DNA of 64,000 nt from Symbiodinium natans (lineage: Eukaryota > Sar > Dinophyceae > Suessiales > Symbiodiniaceae), in the NCBI GenBank assembly GCA_905221605.1, contig CAJNDS010000242.1, positions 1 to 64,000 of the forward strand, written 5' to 3'. How positions within the stretch are numbered: position 1 is the stretch's first letter; each line of letters begins with the position of its first letter. Shown one piece after another: positions 20,620-32,199 of the stretch. Under the pieces are notes generated by a model, which was not told where the DNA came from, ran no database searches, and was given only the letters and a program-made list of their open reading frames with translations. The translations under genes were made by a program, and so were the position numbers.

Positions 20620-22044
20620 GTGCCAAGAAGCGCCATGGCGATCACCCACGCGAAGCGACGGCAGCTGAGTGAGGAGCTCATTGAGCGGGCGGCCGCTGGT
20701 CGGCACCAGGATGTGTCCAGGCTCCTGGAGGAGGGAGCTGACACCGACTTCGCGGACCGCAACGGCTACACCGCAGTGTCTGAGGCTGCCATGGCGGGGC
20801 AGACGGTGGTTCTGGGCCAGCTCCTGCGAGCTGGTGCCGACCCGAACAAGGCGGCCAAGGATGGCCGGACACCCCTCCATCGGGCGGCCTTTCACGGCTG
20901 GATGCCAGCTTTGAGGCTCTTGCTGGAGAATGGCGCCGACCCAAACCAGAAGGACAGTGATGGCAAGACTCCTGCAGAGGTCTCGAAGAGGGCGGCGGTG
21001 CAGGAGCTGTTTGTCAGCTTCACGGAGGAGCAGATCCAGGAGGCGATGGAGGCGCAGAAGCGGAAGATGGCCCAGCGCCCGTGCTACGGAGATGAGGACG
21101 CGTCGTTGAGCCAGCCAGCTCAGGCAAACGAGGCCGAAATCCCCAAGAAGACATCACGAACACCGAAGACCATCTACTACAAGGATGTGGCGAAGAGCCA
21201 AACCAACACCGATCAGGGCGCCGCTGAGGGTGAGAAGCAGTTCCTCGAGCTACACCCAACATTGGACATCATCGCCCAACCTGACGGATATGCATCTCGG
21301 CCGGGCGACATGGGAGGCTACAAGGACGACGTGAAGTTGCAAAACGGGAGCCTCATCGTCGAAACCTCCGATGGGCTCTTCGCGAGCGACGAGGTCGGGC
21401 AGCAGGTGTCTGAGAGCCCAGAGCAGCAGGCGGCGCTGTGGCTGCAGAAGCTCGGTGACGCCCCGGAGGTGGCCCTCGACATGAAGGCCATCCAGGATGC
21501 CAAGGCCTCAGCACAGGAGCATTTCAACCAGGGAAATGTTGGTACCGCCCGGCAAGTCACCACGGCTGCGATCCGTGCAGCGGAGCTGCTGCTCGCGCGA
21601 GAGGCCTCGCTTGAGGAGAAGGTCAATGAAGACTTGCAATCCTTGCTTGGGGTCCTACGTTCCAATCGCAGTTTGCTGCTGACTCACCAGATCCAGGCGG
21701 GTGACACGGAGGTTCTGCAGTTCGGCGCCGATGCTGCTTGGAGCTTGGTAGTGAAGGACACGGACGCGGCATTGATGGACAACCCCTCCAACTTCAAAGC
21801 CAGCTTCAGGCGGGCTCGGGCCTTGTTCGAACTAGGGGAGCTGGATCAGGCGATGGCTGATGCAACCCGTGTGGTGGACCATTATGCTCGCAATACGCAG
21901 GTGTCCAATCCAGAGGCCGTCGCTCTACGTCAAAGTATCATGGATGCTTTGAAGAAAGAGCGTGCGAAGTGGGGCGACAAAGGCGGGCCGCGCTGGAACC
22001 GGCTTGTCAATGACAGCGGGGCACTGATATCTGAGGTGTCATAG
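20620..22044 (+). CDS. Ankyrin-repeat and TPR-like protein, intronless
   Basis: One uninterrupted frame of 474 codons; a second in-frame ATG at 20635 is equally possible as the start. Three ankyrin repeats lie at residues about 14-112 (RLLEEGADTDFADRNGYTAV, QLLRAGADPNKAAKDGRTPL, LLLENGADPNQKDSDGKTPA). A charged linker follows. The C-terminal half (about 290-450) has helix pairs with TPR spacing, including FGADAAWSLVVKDTDAALMD and FKASFRRARALFELGELDQA, as in co-chaperones. A lack of introns beside intron-rich neighbours could mean a retroposed origin, though I see no SL relic or A-tail. It is likely a cytosolic protein-protein adaptor. Confidence 0.85.
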   Translation: MPRSAMAITHAKRRQLSEELIERAAAGRHQDVSRLLEEGADTDFADRNGYTAVSEAAMAGQTVVLGQLLRAGADPNKAAKDGRTPLHRAAFHGWMPALRLLLENGADPNQKDSDGKTPAEVSKRAAVQELFVSFTEEQIQEAMEAQKRKMAQRPCYGDEDASLSQPAQANEAEIPKKTSRTPKTIYYKDVAKSQTNTDQGAAEGEKQFLELHPTLDIIAQPDGYASRPGDMGGYKDDVKLQNGSLIVETSDGLFASDEVGQQVSESPEQQAALWLQKLGDAPEVALDMKAIQDAKASAQEHFNQGNVGTARQVTTAAIRAAELLLAREASLEEKVNEDLQSLLGVLRSNRSLLLTHQIQAGDTEVLQFGADAAWSLVVKDTDAALMDNPSNFKASFRRARALFELGELDQAMADATRVVDHYARNTQVSNPEAVALRQSIMDALKKERAKWGDKGGPRWNRLVNDSGALISEVS

Positions 22045-24264
22045 CTTTCTCAGCCGTTTCACGCCTTCTCCAGGGATTACAATATGATTCGTTTGTCTTC
22101 GGTGGTAGCTCAGGCAGTAGGTCGTACAATAGGCCGTACGCTCGTATACACGCGAGGAGGTGTCACAGCCACTCAGGGCTGGAATGTAATGCATGTGCAA
22201 TGGAAGGCTAAACAGCCTTTGGACGTTTTTTTCGTCAACATTTGGAGCACAAACCTCGGCCATGAACGGCCTCCTCACCGAAAAAGATTGCGTTGTCCGT
22301 TTGCAGCCATCTCTGCACCTTTGCCTTTGCATTGGCACCGGAAGCTTTGTGTGCAGATCCGAAGCGTTGTGCCAAATCAAGAATCAAGATGTCAACTGCC
22401 AACTAGCAGAAGGAAGACCAGCAAGACAGGCAGGTCTTTGCGATTGTGAGGTCAAAGGTCCTATGTTGTCAAGCGCTTCTGCTCCAGGCATAGGCTCACG
22501 GATGCTGATTCCGACCAAGCCAAGCTGTACTTTCTTGGGGCTGATTTGGAAAACCCTTGAAAACTTCCATGGGCCCTCATCCCCATACAGCCTTAAGCAC
22601 CCACAGCAGTTTAACCAGTCAACCTTCAAAGCCTAAACCCTGAAACCCCAAACCCTAAACCCTAAACCCTGAAACCCTGATGAGATTCCCGCTGAACCGC
22701 AAAATTGGCATAGAGCTGACGATGGAGCATGGCCGGCTCCGATCTCTTCAAGCGTGTTCCAAGCTAAGCATCTTTTCAGGGTCTAGGGTCGTCCAAGGCA
22801 GGCAGCGCAGCAGTCCTAGCCATAAGAAAGGCGTACAGGGTTAGGTGTAGCTCAGCACCTATTTGTGGCAAGTTCTGGAGAAATGACGAATGGGAGGTTT
22901 TTTGCTGAAATTGGGTTGTGTCTTTTTTTGGGTTCCCAAAGTACGGATGAGCGTATTTGCGCACGTGCAGGCTGGCCGCCCAAAAGCATGTGTTGTCTGA
23001 TTCTTGGCGGCAGGTAGCTATTCCACTTGATGATCCATTCGGCAAGTGCCACCGACTCAGTTTAGAACGCAGGCCTACGCCTGCGTTGGGTGCAGTCGTT
23101 CATGAGAGCGATCCGAGGCACGCGCGTCACAACCCTCAACCCTATAAAACCATAAGCCTTCGAGGACCGACGAGAGGTCTGGACCCAGTCTAGATCACAG
23201 TGGCTCATTGTGGGGACATGACCAGACGGGCATACCATTCATGTCCCTCCCCGAAAAAGCCACCGAGTCCCCAAGCCCTGGACCCTAAACCCTAAACCCT
23301 AAACCCTAAACCCTAAACCCTAAACCCTAAATCCCTCAAGACAGCCTCGAAGAGAGCTGCGAGGTTCCGAGTCCCAGGCTCTCGTCTCGGAGCCGAGACC
23401 TGCTCCACAGGAGCCGCAACCGCGGAGATGCAGTGTGTCCAAAATCCCCCCCCAAAGCCCTCTGAGGGGATGATGGGGGGGTGCTTATACCTCCCACCCT
23501 AAACCCTAAACCCTAAACCCTAAACCCTAAACCCTAAACCCTAAGCCCTACTAAGAACCATTAGGCTTGGACTGCAGACGCCGTAGCCCCAGCTTGCTGA
23601 GGAGAAAAGCAATGAGTCCAAGGCTTCGCAGCCGGAGGGCGCGCAGACGCCCAAGGGGGTTAGAGGGTTTGTAAGGCGGCTTGTACGGTTTGTAAGGTGG
23701 TTTGCAGGTGAAATCGGTTTGCAGGGTTACAGGGTTTGCAGGGTTTCTGGTATTTTCAGGCGATTTTACAGGGGGTTTGTAGGGTTTAGAGGGCTTCGGG
23801 TCTAGGGTCACAAACTAGTGGAGTTTGCGGTGTCTTGCTGGCCGAGGCAAGCTTCCAAGCTGCTGGGGAGTGAGCGGAGGACGGCTCAGCGTTCGATGGC
23901 TCCTCCAGTGGTCACTAGCCACTAGCTGGCTAGGCTCTTGAGCTAGCTTATGTTTTGCCCTTATGGGTTCAAGGGTGATATTTAGGATTCTCTTTCTCAG
24001 AGTCAAAGGGTGTTTAAGGGAGAATCGTTGCCACCCTACGGAGGGTCTCCATCGTGTCCATCAACGTGTCGGGTGGACGAGAGGCCTGCGCGCCCATTCG
24101 CCAAATGGACCCAAGCTCCTCTATACATAGATGCAGAGATATCTAGGTAGACTCTAAACCCCAAACCCCACGAGAATACATATATGTATATAGATATCCA
24201 TATATATATATATATTCATATATATATATATATATATATGGAGAGATATATGTTCACCCCCCAG
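22045..24264. other. Intergenic or intronic stretch with telomere-like islands
   Basis: No gene recognised over 2.2 kb. CCCTAAA islands occur at about 22640-22675, 23282-23332 and 23497-23545, and a TA-rich microsatellite at 24178-24245. The last may lie in the intron before the next exon. Confidence 0.5.
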
Positions 24265-24550
24265 GTCTGCAACGGAGCCTACAAGTTCGATGGTCTCCAC
24301 CAGGGCAAGCCGCTCTTTAAGTCCGACAAAGGTGCCATCATCTACTTCCAGCGGTTCTTTGGCCCTGAACAAGTTGCCTCCTGTCACTTCTCACGTCCCT
24401 GTGGGGGGTGGCATTCAAAACCTAAACCATTCTAAGCCCTAGCTACTCTAAACCCTAAATCCTAAGCCCTAAATCCTAACAGTCTCTCCCTCTCTCTCTC
24501 CCTCCCTCCCTCCCTCCCTCTCTCTCTCTCTCCCTCCCTCACTCCCTCCC

Positions 24551-24588
<38 letters not shown>

Positions 24589-24678
24589 CTTTCTCCGAGG
24601 TTCTGGAAGATCAATGCGGCCTACAAGACCAGCTCCTGGATGCAGCTTGGCTCAAAAATGTTTTTTCACACACACATG

Positions 24679-24712
<34 letters not shown>

Positions 24713-24880
24713 CTTTGCCACGTATTGTACATCTTACATGACGAGAGAGAGATATACATATATATGCTATACATATACAGACTTGCATAATCAGTGTATG
24801 ATAGACTCCGGTCGGGAGAGGTACAGCCTTCCTGACAGCCGCGCGGCCCTGCCACCGGAAGGCGAGTGGACGCGAGAAGG
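24265..24880 (+). CDS. Exons of a GKP/IIYF-type domain protein, partial
   Basis: Three exons spell one domain. Exon 24265-24353 reads CNGAYKFDGLHQGKPLFKSD then KGAIIYFQR; exon 24600-about 24645 reads FWKINAAYKTSSWM; the exon at about 24800-24880 reads RERYSLPDSRAALPPEGEWT. The layout (NGxY, GKPxYK, IIYF, FW+N, Y-LP, PPxGxW) matches a small domain I recall as abundant in dinoflagellate proteins, of unknown function. The first intron (24354-24599) is GT-AG, has GTTCT at both borders, and contains a (CT)n/(CCCT)n tract before its acceptor. Exons before and after were not found, so the gene is incomplete. Confidence 0.5.
24481..24590. repeat. Polypyrimidine microsatellite (CT/CCCT)n
   Basis: A 110-base run of C and T only, ending ten bases before the acceptor at 24599, inside the intron. 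Confidence 0.95.
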
Positions 24881-25087
24881 GTTCCTCGGCAGGCAGTTTT
24901 CGTCAGCTGTGCTGCGAAGTGCCTCGGGCGTCTCAAAATTCGCAAGTGCGGAAGATGCGATGCCGGAAGATCCGGGATTCGGATCGCTGAGGTCCTGCGA
25001 CATGACTTCGGGTTCCGCCAGTGCCCTGGGTTCCGGGCCTCTGAAATGGCTGCAAAGCAAGCGAATCACGAGAGCAGGCGCCCACAG

Positions 25088-25305
25088 TGACCCTGCTGGA
25101 CGAGCCCTTCAAAAGCCTTGGGGAGCAAGGCACGGGAGATCCTCCACTTGTCCACCTTAACGTGCTGGTCATGAACAAAGAAGAGTTGAGGCAACTCTTT
25201 GCGACTGGAAGGAGGTCGCTCAGTGCGAGACACGGCATCCCCGTATCGGGCAGTTGCAAGAGATATCCAGTTAATCATCGCCTGCGCTGTGGTGAAGCGG
25301 GGTAG
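25088..25305 (+). CDS. Possible exon, unknown
   Basis: An open frame reading TLLDEPFKSLGEQGTGDPPL and then VHLNVLVMNKEELRQLFATG. The composition looks protein-like, and an AG precedes it at 25086-25087. I do not recognise a family; it may be a later exon of the preceding gene. Confidence 0.3.
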
Positions 25306-25497
25306 CTTTGTGGATGATTGCCAGCCCTGAGGTTCTGAAGCGCGAGGAGAACAAGAGCTGGCGCTGGAACCTGTGATCAAGGGAGCAAGTTTTAGATTTC
25401 GGGTCTGGGGGTAGCCTCTTTGTGCTTTCTTTCCGCGGATGCTTGTATATGTATGTACATATATACATTCATATGCGCACATATATATATATATATA

Positions 25498-25670
25498 CAT
25501 ATTATATACATTTATATTTGTATTTGTATTTGTATTGGTGTTTGTTTGTGTTTGTGTTTGTGCTTGTGCTTGTGTTTGTGTTTGTATTTGTATTTGTATT
25601 TGTGTATTGGTATTTGTATATTTGTATTTGTATATTTGTATTTGTATTCATATTGGTATTTGTATACGAT
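25498..25670. repeat. (TTTGTA)n / (TTTGTG)n microsatellite
   Basis: About 28 hexamer-like units of TTTGTA and variants, preceded by TA dinucleotides at 25445-25505. Confidence 0.95.
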
Positions 25671-25951
25671 GTGCATACCACTAGGGATTCAGGGGTGCGC
25701 ACCATTCTAGGATTCTAGGAGCATGCGCAGACGTCAGAACGTCTGAGCGGGGCTGGATACGTTTGCTGCTGTGGAGTGCGGTCTGTTCTGGGAAGCTGAG
25801 CGGCTGGAGAACAGTTTCATTCGTGTTGCGATCTTGACTTTCGTATTATTGTAACAAGGACATGATTAGAAATTGCATTAGAATGTGTGCTATGAATAGT
25901 CTTAGTTATTTAGTACTATTGCTTGTATGATAAACTATTATACTAATCACC

Positions 25952-26060
25952 CACCGCCGCAGCCCAGGATCGAGCTGCCAGTCTACGAGGGCGCTCCGAA
26001 GCCTGCGGCGAAGCCTCCGGCGAAAGACGCCGATTCCAGCGCCGAGGCCCTCCCGGGATA
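25952..26060 (+). CDS. Possible Pro/Ala-rich exon, unknown
   Basis: After ccgccgcag the frame reads RIELPVYEGAPKPAAKPPAK then DADSSAEALPG. It is GC-rich and open within AT-rich flanks, as exons here often are. No family is recognised. Confidence 0.25.
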
Positions 26061-29000
26061 TCATACCAACTATGCAAGACTCCATAAGAAGAACAAAAAA
26101 ACACACTAATTACATCTAATTACTATACTATTTACAACACGATATAATATTCTCGATGTGAGTTTGAATGCTTTTGAGAGTGATTTGCCATGACGGGCGA
26201 TTGCTTCCAGGCTCGTGTTTCAGCAGAGGCCGTTCCCTCTTTGGAGGACCTCTGTGCTGCGTGCCCAGCATTGCCCAGCCAATTTTTCTAAAGACTGTCG
26301 CGCAAGTGCAGCAAAGGCCCAGCTGGATGCCGAAGAGACAGCAGACAGGCTGTGCGTTCCTCAGCGGCCGGCCAAGCCGGTAGAAATTCTTGCGGTGCAG
26401 CTTTGGGGGTGCTATGAGGAACTTCGGCATGTTCGGGAACGTGGAGGAGTCTGGTGAGGAGTCTTCTTCTCTGCCTGCAAGCGGCTACTTCAGCCGGGGG
26501 CCTCGCATTGGCATCGCAGTGAGATCGCTCCAAGCAGGAGTCCAGCAGAGACAGCTCGTTCAGACGCATCTTTTCTCATTCGCACTTCGGGATTCCCAAC
26601 ATAGGGGTACACGTCTAAACATGTGTATATATATATATCTCTCTCTCTCTCTCTCTCTCTGTATGTATATATATATATATATAGACGGCTATTTGTCGGG
26701 ATCCCCAACAATGGGGTACCCCATTTTTTTCGCATCGCCCCCTACCCCTCCTACCCCGCCCCCCCCATGTGGTCCCCATGGCCCCCGCCAAGGCTCGGAC
26801 ATGATCCGGCAGATGGGCCAAGGAAGGAATTTGTGCTTTTCCTTTTTTTAAAGGTTTTTTGTTACATGCCAGAAAGGGATCCGAGTTTTGTTTTGGCTTT
26901 TTTGTTTTAGTTTTTCAGATCTTGGTTCGTTGGCGAGCGCTTCATGCAGGCCTGCTGGTACAGCTCTCACAGGGTCAGAGGGAAGGAAGCTTGGACTGCA
27001 GGGGGAGCTGAGGGCTTTGGGGTTTTGGGTTTGGGGTTTAGGGATTAGGGTTATTCTGGATGTCAGTTGCCCTTCGCCACGTGGCGTACGCAGCCACGGA
27101 AACGTGTCCAAAGGATTGTGAGTTCTGAGGTCAGCCAGCTGCTAGCACCAGGCGCCCTGCGAATCTGAATGTCGAGACTATGCCACGACCATGGGCTGAT
27201 GGGCTTGAGTAGAACCCTACAAAAACCCTAAGCCCCTAATGAACCCTTTTAAAACCCTATAAGGAACCCCCCAAACCCTATAAACCCTTAGGGAACCCTA
27301 AGGGCCAACCCTGAAAGCAGCTGCCTTGTGCCCAGTCCGGGAGCAGACGAGCCGCCCTGGCCGCTCGAGCAGCCCCGAGTCGGCATGGCCGCACGGTTGA
27401 CGCGGTCCGACGCCTCTGCCTCAGCTTCTTTTCAGGAGCCTTTATAAGGTGGCAAGAGAAAGGGCTTAGGGTTTAGGGGTTTAGGGTTTAGGGTTTAGGG
27501 GTTTGGGGTAACCCCTTAAACAGCCCTTTAACAGAACCCTTCAACCCTGGAGAGATCGAGTGTCTTCGTGAGCGTAAGTTGGACGGGCGTGCGACGAGTC
27601 GGCGCCCAAAGCTTTAAACCCCTACAAAGCCTCAAAGGCCCTAAACCCATGTTGTTGAATTTTCAAGCCCTGCCAAGAGTTGGTCCCGGTACAGAAACTG
27701 GTTCAACAGTGCAGCCTCAGTTGCTCGGATGGAGACAGCGCCCGGCTGCGCCATGTGGCTCAGGCACAGGCGCAGCGCGGCGAGGCAGGAAATCTTCTGC
27801 GTGCAGCGCGCCCAGCATACACAGCCGGCTCTAGGCATCAGAGCTCCTCACAGTCTTGTATGTTGAGCAGTGAGTTGCTGAATTTTAGTTATGGCCGTCA
27901 CTGTAGGGGTATAGGGTTTCTCATGACTGCCGCTCGAGGCGAACCGCTCTCGACACCATTAAGCTTCAGCGAGGGCTTGCCGGACGTGGATCTCAGGCCG
28001 CCAAAAAGATGGGGAAAAAAAGGGGCTGGTTGCGGCGGGGCAATGAAGCAAAGTCGGTGGAGAATCGCTACTCTCATGTTGGGGCCTCTTCGTCTTGCTG
28101 GAGCCTCGCCTTCTCAAGGCAAATTCGAGGTAGGGGGCAGTATCGCCTGCAGACTCCACGACCATGCAAACCCGCAAGAGCCTCCATGCAGATGCGATCC
28201 TTCATATGACAGACCTGGCTTAGGGCCACCCCTTCCTTTTCATCACCCAGTTCGCAAGCACTCGATGGCATTTGCGCCATCTGCGACGTCCCTGGCGCGC
28301 CGCGCTTTGGCGCGGCATGAGGGTGCCCTCAACCGTCGTGGCTTCGCGGTCCTGTCCCACTCATGGACAGGTGGGTCCTTCTTCGTTCGCAAAACTTCTC
28401 TTAAATACATTTGTATCTCGCTCTTGAACCAAATGAGTCTGTCAGAGGTGGCCAGCGTCCCAGCGGGGCGCCAAAGGTTTGTGTCAGGGACCTGGCCACA
28501 TTGGAGCAGCAGACATGCCAAGACTTGAAGAGCGCAAGTGCAAGCTGAGGTCATGATGCATGGGATATTGGGGTCAAAGTCGAGCCATGGCATTGCAGAG
28601 CGGGGCTCCGACGTGCAGAGGGTGATTACGATGTGTAAAGAGGAGCGTTGGCCTCAGAAGGTCCAAGTAAGCAGTGACCCGCCCAAGATGAGAAGATTTC
28701 CCTCAGACGGCCCGGACCTGCGGACTGTAGGGTTTCAGAAAGGCCTACACAAGGGTTTATGCGTCTGGGGCCTTGTGTTTTGCCGGGACTCGGACACCTT
28801 AGATACGGCACCCGCGCTCTCGCATTTCAGGAATTGAAGGTATCTCATTACCCCATGGCCCTTTCGTGTCTGGGCTAAAGGCCTAAGCTTTAGGTCCTTA
28901 AACCCTTCAGGGGCTTACATACAAGGGCTTAGGATTTGCTTGGTTAGCCTCGGTAGTTGAGGGGTTCAAGGTTTGAAAGTTGTGCTGAGAAGAGACACCG

Positions 29001-29689
29001 CACTGCCATGGGCAAGCGAAAGCCCGGCGAAAGTCGTTCTTTTTCTTCCGCAGAAGGAGCCCCCATTTTGGGATGAAGGTGTGTTGAAGGGACTTTAGAG
29101 CAAGGATCAAGAGAAAGAGCCGGTCCAAGGAACTGGAACACACCCGCTCGGCGCCTTCTGCAGCAGATCGGTGAGCAGGGGTGGCGGATCCTGCAACTGG
29201 ACCACCGCGGCCACGGACGATCCCCCGCAGGATCTCGCAAACGCTTGTCGTGACTGTTCTTGCCGCCACGACTAGTTTGCCCTGTCTAGTGAGGGTTCGA
29301 TGTCGAGTGTCGCGCGCTGTGATGGTAGTTCAGGAAGTGTGGCATTTTTTCGACAACAACGGTCGAAAACTAATGTTTCTTATTCTGGGTGCAATTTTCT
29401 CATGCTTGCTTGCTTGCAACCATCATAGCTCTGGCTGTTGCTATTTATGTTATTATGTTTTGCTCATGACGATTGATTCTTATAATTTCTTGCCTCTGCC
29501 ATGCCAGGATCTGCACCCCACAATCTGGAGGCTTGCAAGGACGATGTCCTTGAGACGTGGCGTGGCACAGATGGCGATGAAGCCACATGGGCTCTGTGGT
29601 AATTACTGCGCTGTGTACAAGCCCTCACAAACCCTAGATAAGCACATTAAACCCTAAACGTTCGGCCAGCTACGCGGGAAAAAGCAAAC
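26061..29689. other. Long stretch without a confirmed gene
   Basis: It contains a CT and TA microsatellite at 26626-26685, TTTAGGG text at 27015-27050 and 27465-27510, and CCCTAAA-like text at 27210-27310. Short exon-like pieces cannot be joined with confidence. Confidence 0.4.
27680..28528 (+). CDS. Long open frame, doubtful
   Basis: A 282-codon frame starting at GTG or ATG-like codons, with low-complexity Ser/Ala/Arg make-up and no recognisable domain. Opposite frames are also partly open. It may be chance in GC-rich DNA. Confidence 0.15.
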   Translation: MVPVQKLVQQCSLSCSDGDSARLRHVAQAQAQRGEAGNLLRAARPAYTAGSRHQSSSQSCMLSSELLNFSYGRHCRGIGFLMTAARGEPLSTPLSFSEGLPDVDLRPPKRWGKKGAGCGGAMKQSRWRIATLMLGPLRLAGASPSQGKFEVGGSIACRLHDHANPQEPPCRCDPSYDRPGLGPPLPFHHPVRKHSMAFAPSATSLARRALARHEGALNRRGFAVLSHSWTGGSFFVRKTSLKYICISLLNQMSLSEVASVPAGRQRFVSGTWPHWSSRHAKT

Positions 29690-32024
29690 CAGCATCTCCC
29701 AGCTGCGAGGCTGGAGGCTGCTGGTGTCTCGCAAGCTGAGCTGGTGCTGTGCGGCCACTCGTTTGGTGGGAAGGTGGCGCTGGCGCCCTGCATGCGCTTG
29801 AGATCTGGGAGGGCTTACGCAAGCACTCGGGAGGAAGAAGCGAACGTTAGGCCACGCCTCGGCTGTTTTTTTAACCTTTAGTGATCCCCCTATAATAAGG
29901 ATCCCCCAATACTAGTACCCCCCTAAAGGGCGTTTATAAGGCCGTTTTCAGGCGACCTCGGACAGTCCGAGGCTCTGCTCCGTGCCCTATCAGCCGAAGG
30001 CAGACCCCCGAAACGCACTTGGATCTTCGATTCGGTGCCAGGACATCCGGGAGACCCGAAAGAAGTAACTGAGCATGTGTGCCGTGACGCCATAGGAACT
30101 GTAAATTTTCATTCGCGCGCGCTCGCTCGCCACCTTGGCATCCGGGCCGGCCCAAGCCACGGGACGTGCCCGTCGCCGATCCACCTCGGAGGTTCCAGCC
30201 CGCAGGGTTGGGCTGCAGGTCGGAAAGCGCCCGCGGCATCGCGGAAGGAGATGCTTGAGAAAGCAGCCGAAGCGCAAGCCCATAATCCCGAAACCTGGAA
30301 CCAGCAGCGGAAAGGGAGCCTTGGGGGACATGGCCTGGACCTGAAGCTGTGTCTGCTTTTATTTTGCTAAGGCTTGCACTGGCAGAGCAGACTGCGCAAA
30401 AAAGAACCTTTGGCGCACTTGTTCTTCGCGCTCTGGTGGGCTTGTTGAGGGCTCCCAGAAGGCCTTCGGGGGCGTGCCGGGGGTGGCAGGGAACTCTCAG
30501 GGTTCCCGCACGAGTTTGGCAGCTTCCGGGGTGGACGTATGCAGGTAGCAGAACAAAGTTTTCCGCGCGCAGGACGGCCCGCAGAATCTTCTGAAGAAGA
30601 GGAGCGTCGGCTGCAAAGTGCCACGTGGCCAACAGAATCCAATAGATTTTGATTTTGGAACCTGTGTTGAAGGCGATGGGACTGTGAAGAGAGCTGTTTG
30701 TCGTGCCAAACGGAAATCCTGCACACCGTCAAAGTCCAGCAAGCAACATGCAATCGGAGACCTCGGAGACCCCCCAAATGGGTCATGGCATCATGCAATG
30801 ACAAAACTTCTCCACTGAGGTGAACTTCGTTCTTGGTGCTGTTGCATCAGCAGCGGCAAGGCGTTTCGACAGCCGTGGCGAAGCTTGGCTGTGCTGGCCT
30901 AGGCGAGGTTCCGCAACGTCGCAAGAAGCATCCATGTTTCTAGAGGATGTGGACTATAGCAGGTGATTCGCAGCTCCGTTCGAGATGCCACCCATGCTCC
31001 TGCCATAAAAACCAAATGTCGCTTCTTTCGTAGAGTTTCCAAGCTCGAAGCCTCCCAAAGATGCGGCCACTGGCGGTGCACAGACGGCTGCAAGAATGCC
31101 TCATGTGCGTCCACCGTAGAGAGTTGCTGTTTCCAATTGTTCCCTCCGAGGATCTCGTTGCAGTACTGCAAGCCGAGTATGGCCTCACGCAACCTGTGGC
31201 AGAGTGGATAGCCGCAGGCTTACAGAAGTGTAACGGAAGCCTGCAAGCCCCGCAAGATGCGCTAACCATCGGTGTGCATGATTCGAATGATGTGGCCGCT
31301 TCCCTAGTCGTTCGAGCCTGCGTGACCTGCAGAACCTGAGGCTCAATCTGTTCGCCAGGTTCCGATGGGACCTCAGCACAAATTTGTGGCAGAACCCCGA
31401 GGAGGGAAGGAAGTGTTGGGCTTCAGATGCGAACCTGCTTAGGGATGGAGTGGCGCTGAGCTACGACATGCAGGCAGTGCGCGAGCTGTATGAAGCTTAC
31501 CGTAGCACTGACATGTGGGACTTGCTCCAGAAGGGCAATGCCGAGTCTTGGCCGCGTTCAGAGTTGACGTGCCATGGCTTGAAGCCAGGCTTCACGTTGT
31601 GATGCGTACTGTTACACATTGTACCGAGGAAATCGGTGTCGTGGTGGCAGGGCGCAACAGGCGAGGCCAAGAGACATCAATTGAGACATCTTAAGGGAAG
31701 AGAGAGCTGCTCATTCCCAGCTTTGGCTCTAGGGCCGCATCACATGAGCCCAGGCAGAGCTGGGGCCCTGAAAATCTGGAGCGACTAAAGCAATGCCACG
31801 AGGCTCCATGGCTACTTGCCTCGACTGCCGCAGACCATAGGCTCCACCTGACTCTGTGCAGGGAGTGCAGGTGGTGACGCTTGAGAACGCTGGCCACAAC
31901 GTGCGCAGCCGAGATCCTGACGAAGGTGCAGCCCCGCTCATCCCCGCTCGCGCACCGTGATGCGCAGGTACATGTGGATGATTTACCCGGCCTGCTGAGC
32001 GCCATCACTCCAAGCTTTGCATAG
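29690..32024 (+). CDS. Alpha/beta hydrolase, ABHD11-like, multi-exon
   Basis: A serine hydrolase spread over about eight exons. About 29690-29790 carries RLEAAGVSQAELVLCGHSFG then GKVALA (nucleophile elbow GHSFGG at 29753-29770). 29952-about 30076 carries LGQSEALLRALSAEGRPPKR then TWIFDSVPGHPGDPKEVTEH (the acid region). 31151-31227 reads DLVAVLQAEYGLTQPVAEWI; 31333-about 31565 reads YDMQAVRELYEAYRSTDMWD; about 31630 reads IGVVVAGRN; about 31745 reads WGPENLERLKQCHE; about 31870-31900 reads VVTLENAGHN, carrying the catalytic His; 31968-32024 reads VHVDDLPGLLSAITPSFA-stop. The 67-base intron 31901-31967 is GT-AG. The first exons are missing, and after GKVALA the sense seems to change frame (LHALEIWEGLRKHSG), so a frameshift or small intron is possible. 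Expected substrate: an ester or lipid. Confidence 0.75.
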
Positions 32025-32199
32025 GTCGCGGGATGTGAATGATTCGCACCTGCATCTCAACGTGGGAAAAAGCGTGGTGCTACCATGCCGTCACATCCCT
32101 TGAGCCCCAGCATGTGCGTGTGGGGCCCTTTGTTTCATCGTCTGCTTCTGCCAGTAGGGCTCAAAAGCCTGGTGAAGCTAGCCTCGGCAACGGGCCGCT

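Noticed and set aside
24640-24660. SL-like text CTTGGCTCAAAAATG
   Set aside because: Only TTGGCTCAA matches and the required AAG end is missing; it lies beside an exon end, so chance is likely.
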